Assembly (NCBI RefSeq): GCF_011038965.1
Contig: NZ_JAAKEB010000016.1
Location: 1 to 45,277 of the forward strand
Source: Adlercreutzia sp. ZJ141
GTDB lineage: Bacteria; Actinomycetota; Coriobacteriia; Coriobacteriales; Eggerthellaceae
Length of the DNA: 45,277 nt
Direction of reading: 5' to 3'
This document shows positions 7,966-17,050 of the stretch, piece by piece. The position numbers were made by a program, and so were the translations under genes. Under the pieces are notes generated by a model, which saw nothing but the letters and a program-made list of their open reading frames with translations, was not told where the DNA came from and searched no databases. The stretch's first letter is position 1, and each line of letters begins with the position of its first letter.

Positions 7966-9145
7966 TCATGAAGCGTGTTCCCAGGCGAACGATGCTGGGA
8001 AGACCGGGTACCTGAAGCCGTCGCTTTACGGAGATAAGCTCTTTCGGTATGTCGATATGCTGCGGGCACTTCTTTTGACATGCCCCGCACTGCACGCAAT
8101 CGCTCGCGAAGTGCGCTTTGCCCTCCATGGCGCCCGATGCGGCAATGTACTGGTGCATGCCCTGATACCACCCGTGAGCAAACGACGTGTTGTAGGCGGC
8201 GAAGCACATGGGGATGTTCACACCTTTGGGGCAGGGCAAGCAGTATCCGCATCCCGTGCAAGGCACCTTGTATCGCTCGGCTATGAACGCACGAGCTATC
8301 TCGATCGCACGCGCCTCTTCGGCCGTAAGCGAACAGGGCAACGCGGCATTGGCAGTTTCGATGTTCTGGTCGAGCTGCTGCATCGCATTCATGCCCGAAA
8401 GCACCAGGGTAACCTCCGGATGATTCCATACCCAACGCAGGGCCAAGCGAACGGGATCGGTGCTGATATTCGCCTGCTCAAGCACGGTTTGCGCGGCAGC
8501 CGGCAGCTCACTAGCAAGCTTGCCGCCAAGCAGCGGCTCCATAATAATGACGGGAATGCCCCTTTCAGCTGCCGCCTTAAGCCCAGCTGTTCCGGCCTGG
8601 TAGTGCTCGTTCATGTAGTTGTACTGAATCTGGCAGAAATCCCAGTCGTACGAATCGAGCAACGTGGGGAAGTCCGCTTCGCACCCGTGATATGAAAAAC
8701 CGATCTGCCCGATGCGACCAGCCTCCTTTTGGCGGCGCGCCCATTCTTTAATGCCAAGCTCTTCCAAACGCTCCCACGCTCCCACACTCGTCACGTTGTG
8801 GATGAGGTAGTAGTCCACGCGATCTGTGCCGAGCCGCTCGAGCGAACGCGAAAGGTACGTATCGAAGTCATCTTGCGTCTGGCATCGGGGAATTGGCAGC
8901 TTGGTAGCAATGTTAACCTTATCGCGAAGGCCGGGGTTCCGCGCGAGAATTTCCCCCAACGCAGCTTCGTTTCCGTTGTAAGCATAGGCGGTGTCAAGAT
9001 AGTTTACGCCGCGTTGCACTGCCGAAAGGATGAGCTTTTCGGAAGCATCGACATCAATGCGTCCGCCAGATGTTGGAAAGCGCATGCACCCGAATCCCAG
9101 GGCCGATAGCTTCTTGCCATTTTTGCAGTCAGTCCTCAATTGCAC
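7958..9145 (-). CDS. Aldo/keto reductase with C-terminal 2x[4Fe-4S] domain
   Basis: A 395-residue cytoplasmic oxidoreductase. The N-terminal TIM barrel has GFGCMRFP, the tetrad region (LDTAYAYNG with Asp and Tyr, TKLP with Lys, DYYLIHN with His) and a GFSYHG strand. The C-terminus carries CTGCGYCLPCPKGVNIP and CVQCGACQKKCPQHIDIP, two Cys clusters typical of 4Fe-4S sites. Such enzymes are common in anaerobes, but substrates are mostly unknown. The GTG at 9145 is preferred (QLRTDCKNGKKLSALGFG) with GAAGGGGC upstream; an upstream TTG at 9184 lacks a ribosome site. It is divergent from larE with a ~145-bp shared promoter region. Confidence 0.9.
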   Translation of the reverse strand: MQLRTDCKNGKKLSALGFGCMRFPTSGGRIDVDASEKLILSAVQRGVNYLDTAYAYNGNEAALGEILARNPGLRDKVNIATKLPIPRCQTQDDFDTYLSRSLERLGTDRVDYYLIHNVTSVGAWERLEELGIKEWARRQKEAGRIGQIGFSYHGCEADFPTLLDSYDWDFCQIQYNYMNEHYQAGTAGLKAAAERGIPVIIMEPLLGGKLASELPAAAQTVLEQANISTDPVRLALRWVWNHPEVTLVLSGMNAMQQLDQNIETANAALPCSLTAEEARAIEIARAFIAERYKVPCTGCGYCLPCPKGVNIPMCFAAYNTSFAHGWYQGMHQYIAASGAMEGKAHFASDCVQCGACQKKCPQHIDIPKELISVKRRLQVPGLPSIVRLGTRFMTR

Positions 9146-9291
9146 GGCGATCGCCCCTTCTCTATTCTCTACAATGAATTGCAATGCACGGCTACTTGTT
9201 TACACTATACGTTTCATCTTACCGCTTGCCGAAGAGCAATGCGACAGCGGCAGAAGAACAGGATCATGTGGAAGGGAAGGACCCAAGGCGC

Positions 9292-10050
9292 GTGAACACT
9301 AGACTGAAAGCATGGTTTGCAGAGCATCCGCAGGTGGCGCTTGCCTTTTCCGGAGGTGTAGACTCTGTCTTTTTGCTGCATGCGGCGCGCGAAGCGAAGG
9401 CGCACGTGCGCGCCTACTACGTGATTTCGGCGTTCCAACCACGGTTCGAACGAGAAGACGCGCGGAAGTTGGCGGCATCATGCGGCGTGAAGCTGACGGA
9501 AATTCCGCTTGACGTGCTTGCCGATACGCGCATCGCTTCTAACCCACCGGATCGGTGCTACTGGTGCAAGCGCGCCATCTTCAACGCTATTGCGAATGCG
9601 GCGCAGCGCGATGGACTTCCCGTGGTGATCGACGGAACAAACGCAAGCGACAACGCATCCGATCGTCCTGGCATGCGCGCGTTGCAGGAATTGGGCGTGC
9701 GATCGCCGCTGCGCGAGTGCGGGCTGACGAAGCGGCAGATTCGCAAACTCTCGCACGAATTCGGCTTGCCCACGTGGAACAAGCCAAGCTATTCGTGCCT
9801 GGCAACGCGTATTTCGCACGATCAACCCCTCACGGCCGAAGCACTGGCCGCCACCGAACGCGCCGAGAGCTTTTTGCGCGAATGCGGGTTCTCTGATTTT
9901 CGCGTGCGACGATGCGGCTCCTGCGCGCGCATTCAACTTCCCCGCGATCAGTGGGATAAACTGCTGAACGAGCACGAGGCCATACGAGCAGCGCTTGCCG
10001 CCGATTACGACGAGGTGCTGCTTGATTTAAAGGAGCGAACGAGTGAATAA
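9292..10050 (+). CDS. larE: LarE, sulfur transferase for the nickel-pincer nucleotide cofactor
   Basis: LarE adenylates P2CMN and donates sulfur to form the dithiocarboxylate of the Ni-pincer cofactor of lactate racemase-like enzymes. The PP-loop LAFSGGVDSVFLL is near residue 16. CYWCK and the KPSYSCLATRI motif follow; the last holds the cysteine that in sacrificial LarE enzymes gives up its sulfur. GTG at 9292 (VNTRLKAWF) gives 252 residues, close to the family's ~270. The frame is open to an ATG at 9184, but the extra residues are unlike the family. First gene of larE-larB-larC; its end overlaps larB by 8 bp. Confidence 0.92.
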   Translation: MNTRLKAWFAEHPQVALAFSGGVDSVFLLHAAREAKAHVRAYYVISAFQPRFEREDARKLAASCGVKLTEIPLDVLADTRIASNPPDRCYWCKRAIFNAIANAAQRDGLPVVIDGTNASDNASDRPGMRALQELGVRSPLRECGLTKRQIRKLSHEFGLPTWNKPSYSCLATRISHDQPLTAEALAATERAESFLRECGFSDFRVRRCGSCARIQLPRDQWDKLLNEHEAIRAALAADYDEVLLDLKERTSE

Positions 10051-10873
10051 CGAATTGCGTAAGATGCTCGAACAGGTGCGCGCCGGCGAGCTTTCTGTGG
10101 ATGAAGCACTGGGGCGCATCAGGACTGAGCCCTATCGCGACATCGGGTACGCGAAGGTTGACTTGCATCGCAAGGTTCGCCAAGGATCTACCGAAGTGAT
10201 CTACGGCGCAGGGAAAACGCCCGAGCAGATGGCGGGCATCATTGAGGCGCTGCGAGAAAGCGGCCAGAACACGGTGCTGATAACGCGCTTATTTGCGGAA
10301 GCGGCAACAGAACTTGACGGGCGCATCGACGGCCTTACCTACCATGAACAGGCACGCGTCGGCATTGTTGGCACCGTGCCCGAACCCGACGGCTTGGGCA
10401 CGATTGTCATAGCCACCGGCGGAACAAGCGACATCCCCGTAGCCGAGGAAGCGGCGCTTACTGCCGAGGTGGAAGGAAACCGCGTGCTGCGCCTGTACGA
10501 CGTGGGCGTGGCGGGACTGCACCGCACGCTTTCGCACATGGACGACCTGATGAGCGCAACCGTAGTGGTGGCTGTTGCTGGTATGGAAGGTGCTTTGCCC
10601 AGCGTGTTGGGCGGCCTGGTCGACTGCCCCGTCATCGCGGTGCCCACCAGCGTGGGCTACGGCGCGTCGTTCGGCGGCATCGCGGCGCTGCTAAGCATGC
10701 TGAACTCGTGCGCGAGCGGGGTTTCCGTCGTGAACATCGACAACGGCTTCGGCGCGGGCTTTCTTGCCAGCCGTATCAACCACATGAAAGCGAAGGGTTT
10801 CGGGGCCTCAGAGAGTTCTGGAGGTTCCAGGGCCTCTGAAGTTCCTGAAAGCTCCGAGATTTCCAAGGAGTGA
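10043..10873 (+). CDS. larB: LarB, nicotinate-dinucleotide carboxylase/hydrolase for Ni-pincer cofactor
   Basis: LarB carboxylates the pyridinium ring of NaAD and hydrolyses the phosphoanhydride to give P2CMN, the first step of Ni-pincer synthesis. The C-terminal half has the PurE-like fold signature: VIATGGTSDIPVAEEA, DVGVAGLHR, VAVAGMEGALPSVLGGL, VPTSVGYGASFGG. GTG at 10043 has AAAGGAG 7 nt upstream and overlaps larE, so translation is probably coupled. The last ~20 residues are a Ser/Glu-rich tail unlike LarB cores, encoded by short imperfect GGAAGTTCC-type repeats; probably a lineage-specific extension. Confidence 0.93.
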   Translation: MNNELRKMLEQVRAGELSVDEALGRIRTEPYRDIGYAKVDLHRKVRQGSTEVIYGAGKTPEQMAGIIEALRESGQNTVLITRLFAEAATELDGRIDGLTYHEQARVGIVGTVPEPDGLGTIVIATGGTSDIPVAEEAALTAEVEGNRVLRLYDVGVAGLHRTLSHMDDLMSATVVVAVAGMEGALPSVLGGLVDCPVIAVPTSVGYGASFGGIAALLSMLNSCASGVSVVNIDNGFGAGFLASRINHMKAKGFGASESSGGSRASEVPESSEISKE

Positions 10874-10878
10874 ACCAC

Positions 10879-12090
10879 ATGCCCTTTCTGTATCTTGAAT
10901 GCAATGCAGGCATCGCAGGCGACATGCTCTGCAGCGCACTGCTTGATCTGCTTCCTGCCGATCAAGCCACTGAAGCGATCCAGCACATGAATGAGCTGCC
11001 GCTGCCAGGTGTGCAGGTGAAAGCCGAGCGCACAAAAACCTGTGGCATAACCGGAACGCAGGTGCATGTGTTCGTGCATGGCGAAGAAGAACCGTACCAC
11101 AACCACCCCGGCGCGCACGCGCACGAGCACCACCACGAGCATCGATCCTACCTACAGGTGACGGAAACCATCGACAGCTTCACCTCATTACCCGAAGCGG
11201 TGCGACGGAATGCGTGCGCGGTATATCGCCTGATAGCGGAAGCCGAAGCAACCGTGCACGGCACCACCATGAACGACATACATTTCCACGAAGTCGGCAC
11301 GCTCGATGCCATTGCCGACGTGACCTTCGCCTGCTTATTGATGGACATGATTTCACCCGAGCGCGTAATAGCCTCACCAGTGCGCACGGGCTATGGCAGC
11401 GTCCACTGCGCTCATGGCGTGTTACCCGTGCCCGCACCCGCCACGGCGCTTCTGCTCGAAAGCGTGCCGAACTATGCGGGCGACCTCGAAGGCGAATTCT
11501 GCACTCCCACGGGTGCCGCACTACTAAAATACTTCGCTACCACGTTCGCACAGCGCCCCATCATGAGCACGACAGCCATAGGTTACGGCATCGGCACCAA
11601 GCGCATGCCCATCGCCAACTGCGTGCGCGCATTCTTAGGCGAGACTGTCGGCGCAGCTACCTCTGACGGCGACATCGTGGAAGCTTGCTGCAACGTTGAC
11701 GACATGACTGCCGAGGATATTGCGTTTGCCTGCGAGCAGCTGATGGAAGCGGGCGCACTCGATGCATTCACCATACCCATTGGCATGAAGAAAGGCCGTC
11801 CGGGCGTGCTCGTGTGTGCGCTCTGCAAACCCGACATGCTGGCTGCCATAGAAGACGCGCTGTTTTGCCACACCACCACGCTCGGCGTGCGTCACCGCAC
11901 CTGGAAGCGCACCGCACTTTTGCGCGATATCATAGAAGTGGACACGCCGCTTGGCCCCGTGCGCCAGAAAATTGCTCGAAACACGAGCGGTGCCGTCATA
12001 CGCCGTAAATGGGAGCACGACGATCTTGCGCGCCTTGCTCTCGAGCACCACGTGAGCATCGAGGAAATCCGCCACAACATAGAGCAGTAA
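10879..12090 (+). CDS. larC: LarC, nickel insertion enzyme of the Ni-pincer cofactor
   Basis: LarC is a CTP-dependent cyclometallase that inserts nickel into the pincer ligand. The N-terminus YLECNAGIAGDMLCSALLDLL is typical. A histidine cluster HNHPGAHAHEHHHEH (residues about 75-90) is a likely Ni-binding loop. HFHEVGTLDAIADV and the C-terminal CNVDDMTAEDIAFACEQLMEAGALD match the family. In Lactiplantibacillus the gene is split by a programmed frameshift (larC1/larC2); here it is one uninterrupted 403-codon frame. ATG at 10879 has AAGGAG 8 nt upstream; an in-frame GTG at 10870 overlaps that site. No lactate racemase larA is in the window, so the client enzyme is elsewhere. Confidence 0.93.
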   Translation: MPFLYLECNAGIAGDMLCSALLDLLPADQATEAIQHMNELPLPGVQVKAERTKTCGITGTQVHVFVHGEEEPYHNHPGAHAHEHHHEHRSYLQVTETIDSFTSLPEAVRRNACAVYRLIAEAEATVHGTTMNDIHFHEVGTLDAIADVTFACLLMDMISPERVIASPVRTGYGSVHCAHGVLPVPAPATALLLESVPNYAGDLEGEFCTPTGAALLKYFATTFAQRPIMSTTAIGYGIGTKRMPIANCVRAFLGETVGAATSDGDIVEACCNVDDMTAEDIAFACEQLMEAGALDAFTIPIGMKKGRPGVLVCALCKPDMLAAIEDALFCHTTTLGVRHRTWKRTALLRDIIEVDTPLGPVRQKIARNTSGAVIRRKWEHDDLARLALEHHVSIEEIRHNIEQ

Positions 12091-12275
12091 CGCAAGGCGT
12101 GCTTCATGCCCGCAGTTGCTTAGCACCCGCAGCTACTTCACGCCCGCATTCTCGTACGGTATGCATCAGCGCAACCCACACCCCTCGCCCACAAAACCGG
12201 CAAACTGCCGAACGCTCTCAAAGGTGCGGGTTGCGCACTCTGCGCCATACGCTACGCGCTGTACGCTCTGCGCAA
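12091..12275. other. Intergenic region, convergent larC/telA
   Basis: No gene, repeat or clear terminator stem is visible in these 185 bp between two convergent genes. Confidence 0.5.
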
Positions 12276-13424
12276 TTACCTTACCTGCAAAAGCTTGTCG
12301 CGCAACTCTGCTTCCATCTTGCGCATCTCACCTTCAGCCTCAGCTCGCTTCGCGCGTCCTTCCTCTTGGATGCGCATAACTTCATCGAACGTCTGAATGA
12401 GGCTCTCGTTGGTGGCGCGCAGTGTCTCGATGTCTACGATGCCACGTTCGCTTGCGCGCGCAACTTCCACCGTGGACGTTTTGAGCTTCTCGGCGTTTTT
12501 ACGCAGTAACTCGTTGGTCATGTCGGTCACCGCTTCGTGTGCGCGCAGTGCCGCCTCGTTATTCGCAAGCCCAAGCGCAAGCACCATCTGCCCCTTCCAC
12601 AACGGAATGGCATTCACGAGCGTTGTTTGAATCTTCTCGATCATAAGCATCTCGTTGCCTTGCACCAGGCGAATCTGCGGAGCAGTTTGCATGGCGATGG
12701 TGCGCGTGAGATCAAGGTCGGAAAGCTTCTTCTCGAAGCGGTTGCACGCCGCCTCAAGCTTCTGAAGCGCTTCGGCGTCCTCGGTGCGCCCAGTCTGACG
12801 TGCTTTCGTCTCAAGCTCGGCGAGTTCGCCCGCACGCACATCCGCCAAACGTGCACGCCCCGCCAGCAGATACATGGTGAGTTCTTTGAAGTACGTGAGG
12901 TTCAGCTCGTAAAGCTTGTCGAGCGTGGCGGCGTCTTTCATGAGCGTCATCTGATGCATTTCAAGCGCGCTCACGATTTTGTCGATGTTTGCTTCGGTTT
13001 TGTCGTAGCGCGTCTTCATGGCAGCAAGTTTGTTCGTTTGGCGCTTGAACAGCCCAAAGAACCCCTTTTCTTCCTCGACATCGAACCCTTTCAGTTCGGT
13101 AACCACGCCCGTAATAAGATCTCCCACCTCGCCTAAGTCTTGCGTGCGCACCTTCTCGAGCGCCATTTCGGAGAAATCCGCCATCTTCTTCTGCGCGCCG
13201 GCTCCGTACTGGAGAATCTGCTGAGAGTTCGCCACATCAATTTGCTGAGAGAACGCTCGCACCTGAGCACGTTCGTCATCGGTGAGCGTATCGTCGAGCG
13301 CAACTGCCGAAGGCTTCGCTTCAATGACAGACGCCTGCAAAACCGGTGCGGGTTCCACCTCGCTAACAGGCTCAAGGGTGAGCGTCGGCACGGGCATGCT
13401 GTCGAGGGAGATTTCATCGGTCAT
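12276..13424 (-). CDS. telA: TelA/YaaN-family toxic anion resistance protein
   Basis: 382 residues, matching the TelA family (about 370-400). The body is almost entirely helical, with KGFFGLFKR, ANIDKIVSALEMHQMTLMKD, LYELNLTYFKELTMYLLAG, APQIRLVQGNEMLMIEKIQT and IPLWKGQMVLALGL, all family hallmarks. The first ~75 residues are an acidic Pro/Val-rich linker. Family members are linked to tellurite, colicin, bacteriocin or antibiotic tolerance, mechanism unknown. It follows the xpaC-like gene by 63 bp on the same strand, the same pairing as xpaC-yaaN of Bacillus subtilis, so the two probably form one operon and act together at the membrane. Confidence 0.9.
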   Translation of the reverse strand: MTDEISLDSMPVPTLTLEPVSEVEPAPVLQASVIEAKPSAVALDDTLTDDERAQVRAFSQQIDVANSQQILQYGAGAQKKMADFSEMALEKVRTQDLGEVGDLITGVVTELKGFDVEEEKGFFGLFKRQTNKLAAMKTRYDKTEANIDKIVSALEMHQMTLMKDAATLDKLYELNLTYFKELTMYLLAGRARLADVRAGELAELETKARQTGRTEDAEALQKLEAACNRFEKKLSDLDLTRTIAMQTAPQIRLVQGNEMLMIEKIQTTLVNAIPLWKGQMVLALGLANNEAALRAHEAVTDMTNELLRKNAEKLKTSTVEVARASERGIVDIETLRATNESLIQTFDEVMRIQEEGRAKRAEAEGEMRKMEAELRDKLLQVR

Positions 13425-13487
13425 GGGCAGTTCCTTTCTCGTGTGGGTGCCGTGAGATGCGCGCCAGCGCCAACGGCGTCGCTTCGC

Positions 13488-14849
13488 TTACTTCTTAAAA
13501 GGATCGTGCGTAAGCCCTTCCTGCGCCAGCATGGCATTCAACACACTGATGTCGGAGGACACGTCAAGCGAGAGATCCTGAAATGTTTCATCGAGAAGCT
13601 TCTCGAACGCGGTACGCAACACGTCGAGCGTCTGCTCGATCTCCTGGCGCGAGCTTGCTATGTTGGCACCTTGAACGGGTTGGTCTTCCAGGCTGTCGTA
13701 CGCTTCGAGCAACTTTACCGTCGTCGGTAGGTAATAGCTGGTGAGACGCCCGATGCCACCCACCACCGACGGCTCTTCGGCAACGCGCGCCAAAATGCGC
13801 CCAACCACCTCTTCGATGGCGACAATTTTCTCGCTCACTTCTGCGTCAGCAATGCGCGCGTCGAGTGTGCGCAGGTTCTCGACAGCGGCGTTTCCTTCTT
13901 CGATGAACGCGCGTGCATCGGGTGGCAACTCACCACGTGTGCGCGCCTCCTGCGCCCGAATGCGCTCTTCCTGTTGCGCCGAAAGTTTTTGCTGGCGCTC
14001 CTGTTCGAGTTGCTGGGTACGGGCGCGCTGCATTTGTCGATACAGCTCGTACGACTCATCGGTCAACATAAGACACGTTTCCTCGTCGTCGATATGCCCT
14101 TGGGGAAGCATGCCCAGTTTAAGCAAACGCCGCGCCATACCAAGAACCTTCGACTCACTTACGTGCAACTGCGCAGCGAGTTCGGATATGCTGCACACCT
14201 CGCGCTCGCCAAATATGCGACGAAACGCCTTTACGCGCTGCGAGCTGCGCAAACGGCGAATACCTACAGCAAGGAGCCCGGCGGAAAGTGCCGCGAACGT
14301 CGCAAACAGCGCGGGAACAGCGACGGCACCACTCATACCAACCACCGGCAAGGTAACGAGCATGACAATAAGTGCCACGGTAAACGTAACAGTCAGCGAG
14401 CCGCCGAAAACAGTCATGAGTACGCCGGTTGCTGTAAGGCCAGCCGTCGAGCGAAAGCGGTTTTTCATGCGCGCGAAACGATCAGTCCCATACGCCTTAG
14501 GATTGGCCATCGCTTGGGCCTGCCACAACTGCTGAGGCCGAGGCGGCTGCGGCGGCTGTGATACCGGGCGAGCTTGCTGGGGCTTCTGAGGTTTCAGGGG
14601 CTGCTGGGTGGTTTGCTGGCGGGCGCGCTGCCACTCGTTTGCTACGTGCCCCGCCGCCACGTTCGCCGCGTCGATGCCCGTACCAACCAACTTGACCACC
14701 TGAGAGACTGATTGCTCGATAGAACGGCACATCTTCTCGAAATCCTGGGCAGACATATCGCGCTTGGGCATACCAGTTTGCGCGCCACGCGATGCGTTAG
14801 TGCTGTTCGCCTTCGAATTCCAATCTTTATAAGAATTGTGTTGACTCAT
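13488..14849 (-). CDS. XpaC-like membrane protein (5-bromo-4-chloroindolyl phosphate hydrolysis family)
   Basis: 453 residues from the ATG at 14849 (MSQHNSYKDW), which has GAGAGGCA 4 nt upstream; the frame continues further up without a good start. Residues about 35-70 are helical, about 75-115 are Gln/Pro-rich (QQPLKPQKPQQARP), then two adjacent hydrophobic helices (TVALIVMLVTLPVVGM, VPALFATFAALSAGLLAVG). After them comes a winged-helix-like segment (CSISELAAQLHVSESKVLGMARRLLKLG), a Gln/Glu/Arg coiled coil and the XpaC-type C-terminus (LTSYYLPTTVKLLEAYDSLE). It is upstream of telA and probably co-transcribed. The family name comes from an old assay; enzymatic activity is doubtful. Confidence 0.85.
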   Translation of the reverse strand: MSQHNSYKDWNSKANSTNASRGAQTGMPKRDMSAQDFEKMCRSIEQSVSQVVKLVGTGIDAANVAAGHVANEWQRARQQTTQQPLKPQKPQQARPVSQPPQPPRPQQLWQAQAMANPKAYGTDRFARMKNRFRSTAGLTATGVLMTVFGGSLTVTFTVALIVMLVTLPVVGMSGAVAVPALFATFAALSAGLLAVGIRRLRSSQRVKAFRRIFGEREVCSISELAAQLHVSESKVLGMARRLLKLGMLPQGHIDDEETCLMLTDESYELYRQMQRARTQQLEQERQQKLSAQQEERIRAQEARTRGELPPDARAFIEEGNAAVENLRTLDARIADAEVSEKIVAIEEVVGRILARVAEEPSVVGGIGRLTSYYLPTTVKLLEAYDSLEDQPVQGANIASSRQEIEQTLDVLRTAFEKLLDETFQDLSLDVSSDISVLNAMLAQEGLTHDPFKK

Positions 14850-15011
14850 CAACTGCCTCTCATGTGGAATGTGCGGACAAAATTCTACCATGCAAGGATG
14901 ACCCTCTGAGCAAACACACAGGGAAAACGAGCTGCGCCTACCTGCGCCTTCCCTCCCCCGACATGCAACTTTGCCGCTTGATTTTACGACTCGAATAGTG
15001 TCGAAAAGTCT

Positions 15012-15054
15012 CGAAAAGCTCCCGCGGCATTGTGTTTCCGACGGGAGCTTTTCG
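15012..15054 (-). terminator. Strong intrinsic terminator after the TM2 gene
   Basis: CGAAAAGCTCCCG (15012-15024) and CGGGAGCTTTTCG (15042-15054) are perfectly complementary over 13 bp. The GC core GCTCCCG/CGGGAGC is followed by TTTT on either strand, so it could work in both directions. It ends transcription of the TM2 gene and insulates xpaC-telA. Confidence 0.75.
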
Positions 15055-15069
15055 CTCATATACGAGTGC

Positions 15070-15107
15070 GGCGCCACTGCACCATGGCAAGAATGCAGCG
15101 GCGCCGT
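15070..15107. repeat. GC-rich hairpin downstream of the TM2 gene
   Basis: CGGCGCCACTGC and GCAGCGGCGCCG pair with one mismatch around a ~14-nt loop. It lies between the TM2 stop codon and the terminator and may protect the 3' end of the mRNA. Confidence 0.5.
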
Positions 15108-15142
15108 AGCGACATAGCAATAGTGCGGTAAGCGCAACGCCG

Positions 15143-15991
15143 CTAGAACCATTGACGCTGCTGCATGAGATAGGTTCGCTCGAACTCCGACTGGCTTTTC
15201 GTGAGGTACATAACGCCCTCAATGATGCTCACCACGCACATGGCGAAAATACCAATGCCGCATATCAGCCCACCGATAACCGTGATGGCCAGCATGATGA
15301 AGCCCGCCGTGTTGTACCCCAGATAGAACTTGTGAACGCCAAGCGTGCCTAAGAACAACGCGAGTAAGCCTGCCGCAACGTGATCTTTTGTCACGCCACC
15401 AGCCGGCATGGTTCCCGGAGCAACACCAGGCTGAGGCGGCATCTGCGGTCCGCTAGCGTAAGGGTTACCATAAGGCGGCTGTACAGGCGCTTGATAGTAG
15501 CCCGGCTGGCTTGGCTGGCTTGGCTGGCTTGGCTGCCCGTACGGCGACGCCGGCTGTCCCACTTGACCCAGCTGATCCGGTTGCCCGTACAATGGCACCT
15601 GCTGCGGTTGCTGGAATGCCTGATACGGCGGCTGGTAGAACTGCTGTGGCTGCACTGCAGCATCCTCGGGCGCAGGCTGAGAGTTTGCTTCCTCTGGCGC
15701 TGGCTGAGACTCAACAACCTCCACAATTGGCTGAAATTCAGCCGGAAGATCAGATTCGATTGTCTGTTCTTGCGCTCCGGCATCCTCTGTCATCAACTGG
15801 GAGCTTTCTTCCTCGGGTGCTGGTTGAGAGTTTGCAGTCTCCGGAGCATCTGCCCGGCGTTGTTTCATTTCTTCTTCCATCTGCATACGTAGCGACTCTA
15901 CCTTCGACTGCGCTGCAGCGTATTCGGTTTCCGCCTGGGCAAGCCGCTCGGCAAGCGGACGCTGTAACGATTGATTGCCGTTTTCGGTCAT
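15143..15991 (-). CDS. TM2-domain membrane protein with Pro/Gln-rich linker
   Basis: 282 residues; ATG at 15991 has GAAGGGG 6 nt upstream. Residues about 10-50 are a coiled coil (AQAETEYAAAQSKVESLRMQ). A low-complexity acidic region repeats SQPAPEE three times, then a long Gln/Pro/Tyr stretch with SQPSQPSQPG and QPP(Y/Q) motifs. The C-terminal ~80 residues are a TM2 domain: KDHVAAGLLALFLGTLGVHKFYLG, then ITVIGGLICGIGIFAMCVVSIIEGVMYL. TM2 proteins are small two-helix membrane proteins of unknown role. A strong terminator follows, so it is probably a single transcript. Confidence 0.88.
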   Translation of the reverse strand: MTENGNQSLQRPLAERLAQAETEYAAAQSKVESLRMQMEEEMKQRRADAPETANSQPAPEEESSQLMTEDAGAQEQTIESDLPAEFQPIVEVVESQPAPEEANSQPAPEDAAVQPQQFYQPPYQAFQQPQQVPLYGQPDQLGQVGQPASPYGQPSQPSQPSQPGYYQAPVQPPYGNPYASGPQMPPQPGVAPGTMPAGGVTKDHVAAGLLALFLGTLGVHKFYLGYNTAGFIMLAITVIGGLICGIGIFAMCVVSIIEGVMYLTKSQSEFERTYLMQQRQWF

Positions 15992-16258
15992 ACGTAACCC
16001 CTTCTATTCATAATGGTTTCGGAATAACAATGTGCTGGGCAGAGTGTACTTGCAACCAGAAACTCGCTGGCACGCGCCCTTCCATCGTTTTACCAACCGT
16101 TACCAAGCGCTTACCCACACGTAGGGCATGCTCGAAACGTAACGAACTAACGCCACCAGTCCTGAGCAGCTAAGACGGGCACCTGGTAACCTGAAGCCTG
16201 TACTCGTGTACACCATTACACACAGGAAACGGCGCAACCTCGCTCAGATATGTAGGCG
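15992..16258. other. Intergenic region upstream of the TM2 gene
   Basis: 267 bp between the end of the VTT-domain gene and the TM2 start, both minus strand. It should hold the TM2 promoter and the VTT-gene terminator, but I see no clear stem or consensus hexamers. Confidence 0.4.
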
Positions 16259-17050
16259 TTACTTGTGGTGTTTCGCTTCAAAGTACTTCATGATGTGCTC
16301 ACTTGCCAGCAAGCCGGCAACGGCAATGATGGCGGCAACCAAAAACAGAAACGCGCTTTCCAGAAACTTCCCCTGCGTGAACCCATGCGCCGCGTAGGTT
16401 GACACCACCACGCCTGGAATGCGCGCGATGTTTGAAAGCAGCAAAAACTCGCGCAGACGCATGGATGTGAGCGGAACCACGTACGTGAACACATCCTTAG
16501 GTAATCCGGGGATCAAAAACAGCACGAACACGGCCACGTTGAGCTTCGAGCCTTGTTCGAAATTGCGAATCTTGTCCATATACTTCTCGGGCACCATACT
16601 GCGAACAAACGGTGCGCCCAGCTTGTGCACGAGCTGAAAGACCACGAAGCTCGACACCACACAACCGACCAAGACGATAGCCGCCCCTACCCACGGACCA
16701 TACAGCAGTCCCGCAACGATCTGCACGGCCTCGCCAGGAATAACCGCCACCACTACCTGCAAGAACTGCAAGCCCAACAGCAGCAGCATACCCAACGGAC
16801 CAGCTTCGCTCACCTGGCGCTTTACTTCTTCAAGACCGCCTTCTCCGAACAACGTTCCAAACAGCGGCCAGCACAGCACCACAATGACAACCATCAGCAC
16901 GAAGAACGCAACGAACCCGACGAACTTAAACACATCGCCTTGCTCCATGCGATGCCCACGAACACTTACCTCTTCGTGCGCTTTCTCGTGCGCCTTCTGC
17001 CTAACAGACTCACGCTTGCTCGCAGTACTTTGTTCAGCGCGCTTAGTCAT
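16259..17050 (-). CDS. TVP38/TMEM64 (VTT/SNARE-associated) family membrane protein
   Basis: 263 residues from the ATG at 17050, which overlaps the stop of the PRC-barrel gene (ATGACTAA), indicating coupled translation. A basic N-terminal tail (about 40 residues) precedes five to six membrane segments. The VTT core is clear: VVVAVIPGEAVQIVAGLLYG, GAAIVLVGCVVSSFVVFQLV, then FVLFLIPGLPKDVFTYVVPL and SNIARIPGVVVSTYAAHGF. This domain is shared with DedA and VMP1/TMEM41 proteins, several of which scramble lipids. Role in envelope lipid homeostasis is inferred from family knowledge. Confidence 0.9.
   Translation of the reverse strand: MTKRAEQSTASKRESVRQKAHEKAHEEVSVRGHRMEQGDVFKFVGFVAFFVLMVVIVVLCWPLFGTLFGEGGLEEVKRQVSEAGPLGMLLLLGLQFLQVVVAVIPGEAVQIVAGLLYGPWVGAAIVLVGCVVSSFVVFQLVHKLGAPFVRSMVPEKYMDKIRNFEQGSKLNVAVFVLFLIPGLPKDVFTYVVPLTSMRLREFLLLSNIARIPGVVVSTYAAHGFTQGKFLESAFLFLVAAIIAVAGLLASEHIMKYFEAKHHK

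Larger units (their letters stand above)
14850..15142. other. Intergenic region with two hairpins
   Basis: The 293 bp between xpaC and the TM2 gene contain the terminator at 15012-15054 and the GC hairpin at 15070-15107. The region directly upstream of xpaC (14850-15000) would hold its promoter; none stands out. Confidence 0.5.

Noticed and set aside
7030-7971. 313-codon plus-strand ORF
   Set aside because: Antisense to the TPR protein; no ribosome site, His/Arg-rich.
15510-15545. Repeated GGCTTGGCTG, possible satellite
   Set aside because: It is coding: Ser-Gln-Pro repeats in the linker of the TM2 protein.
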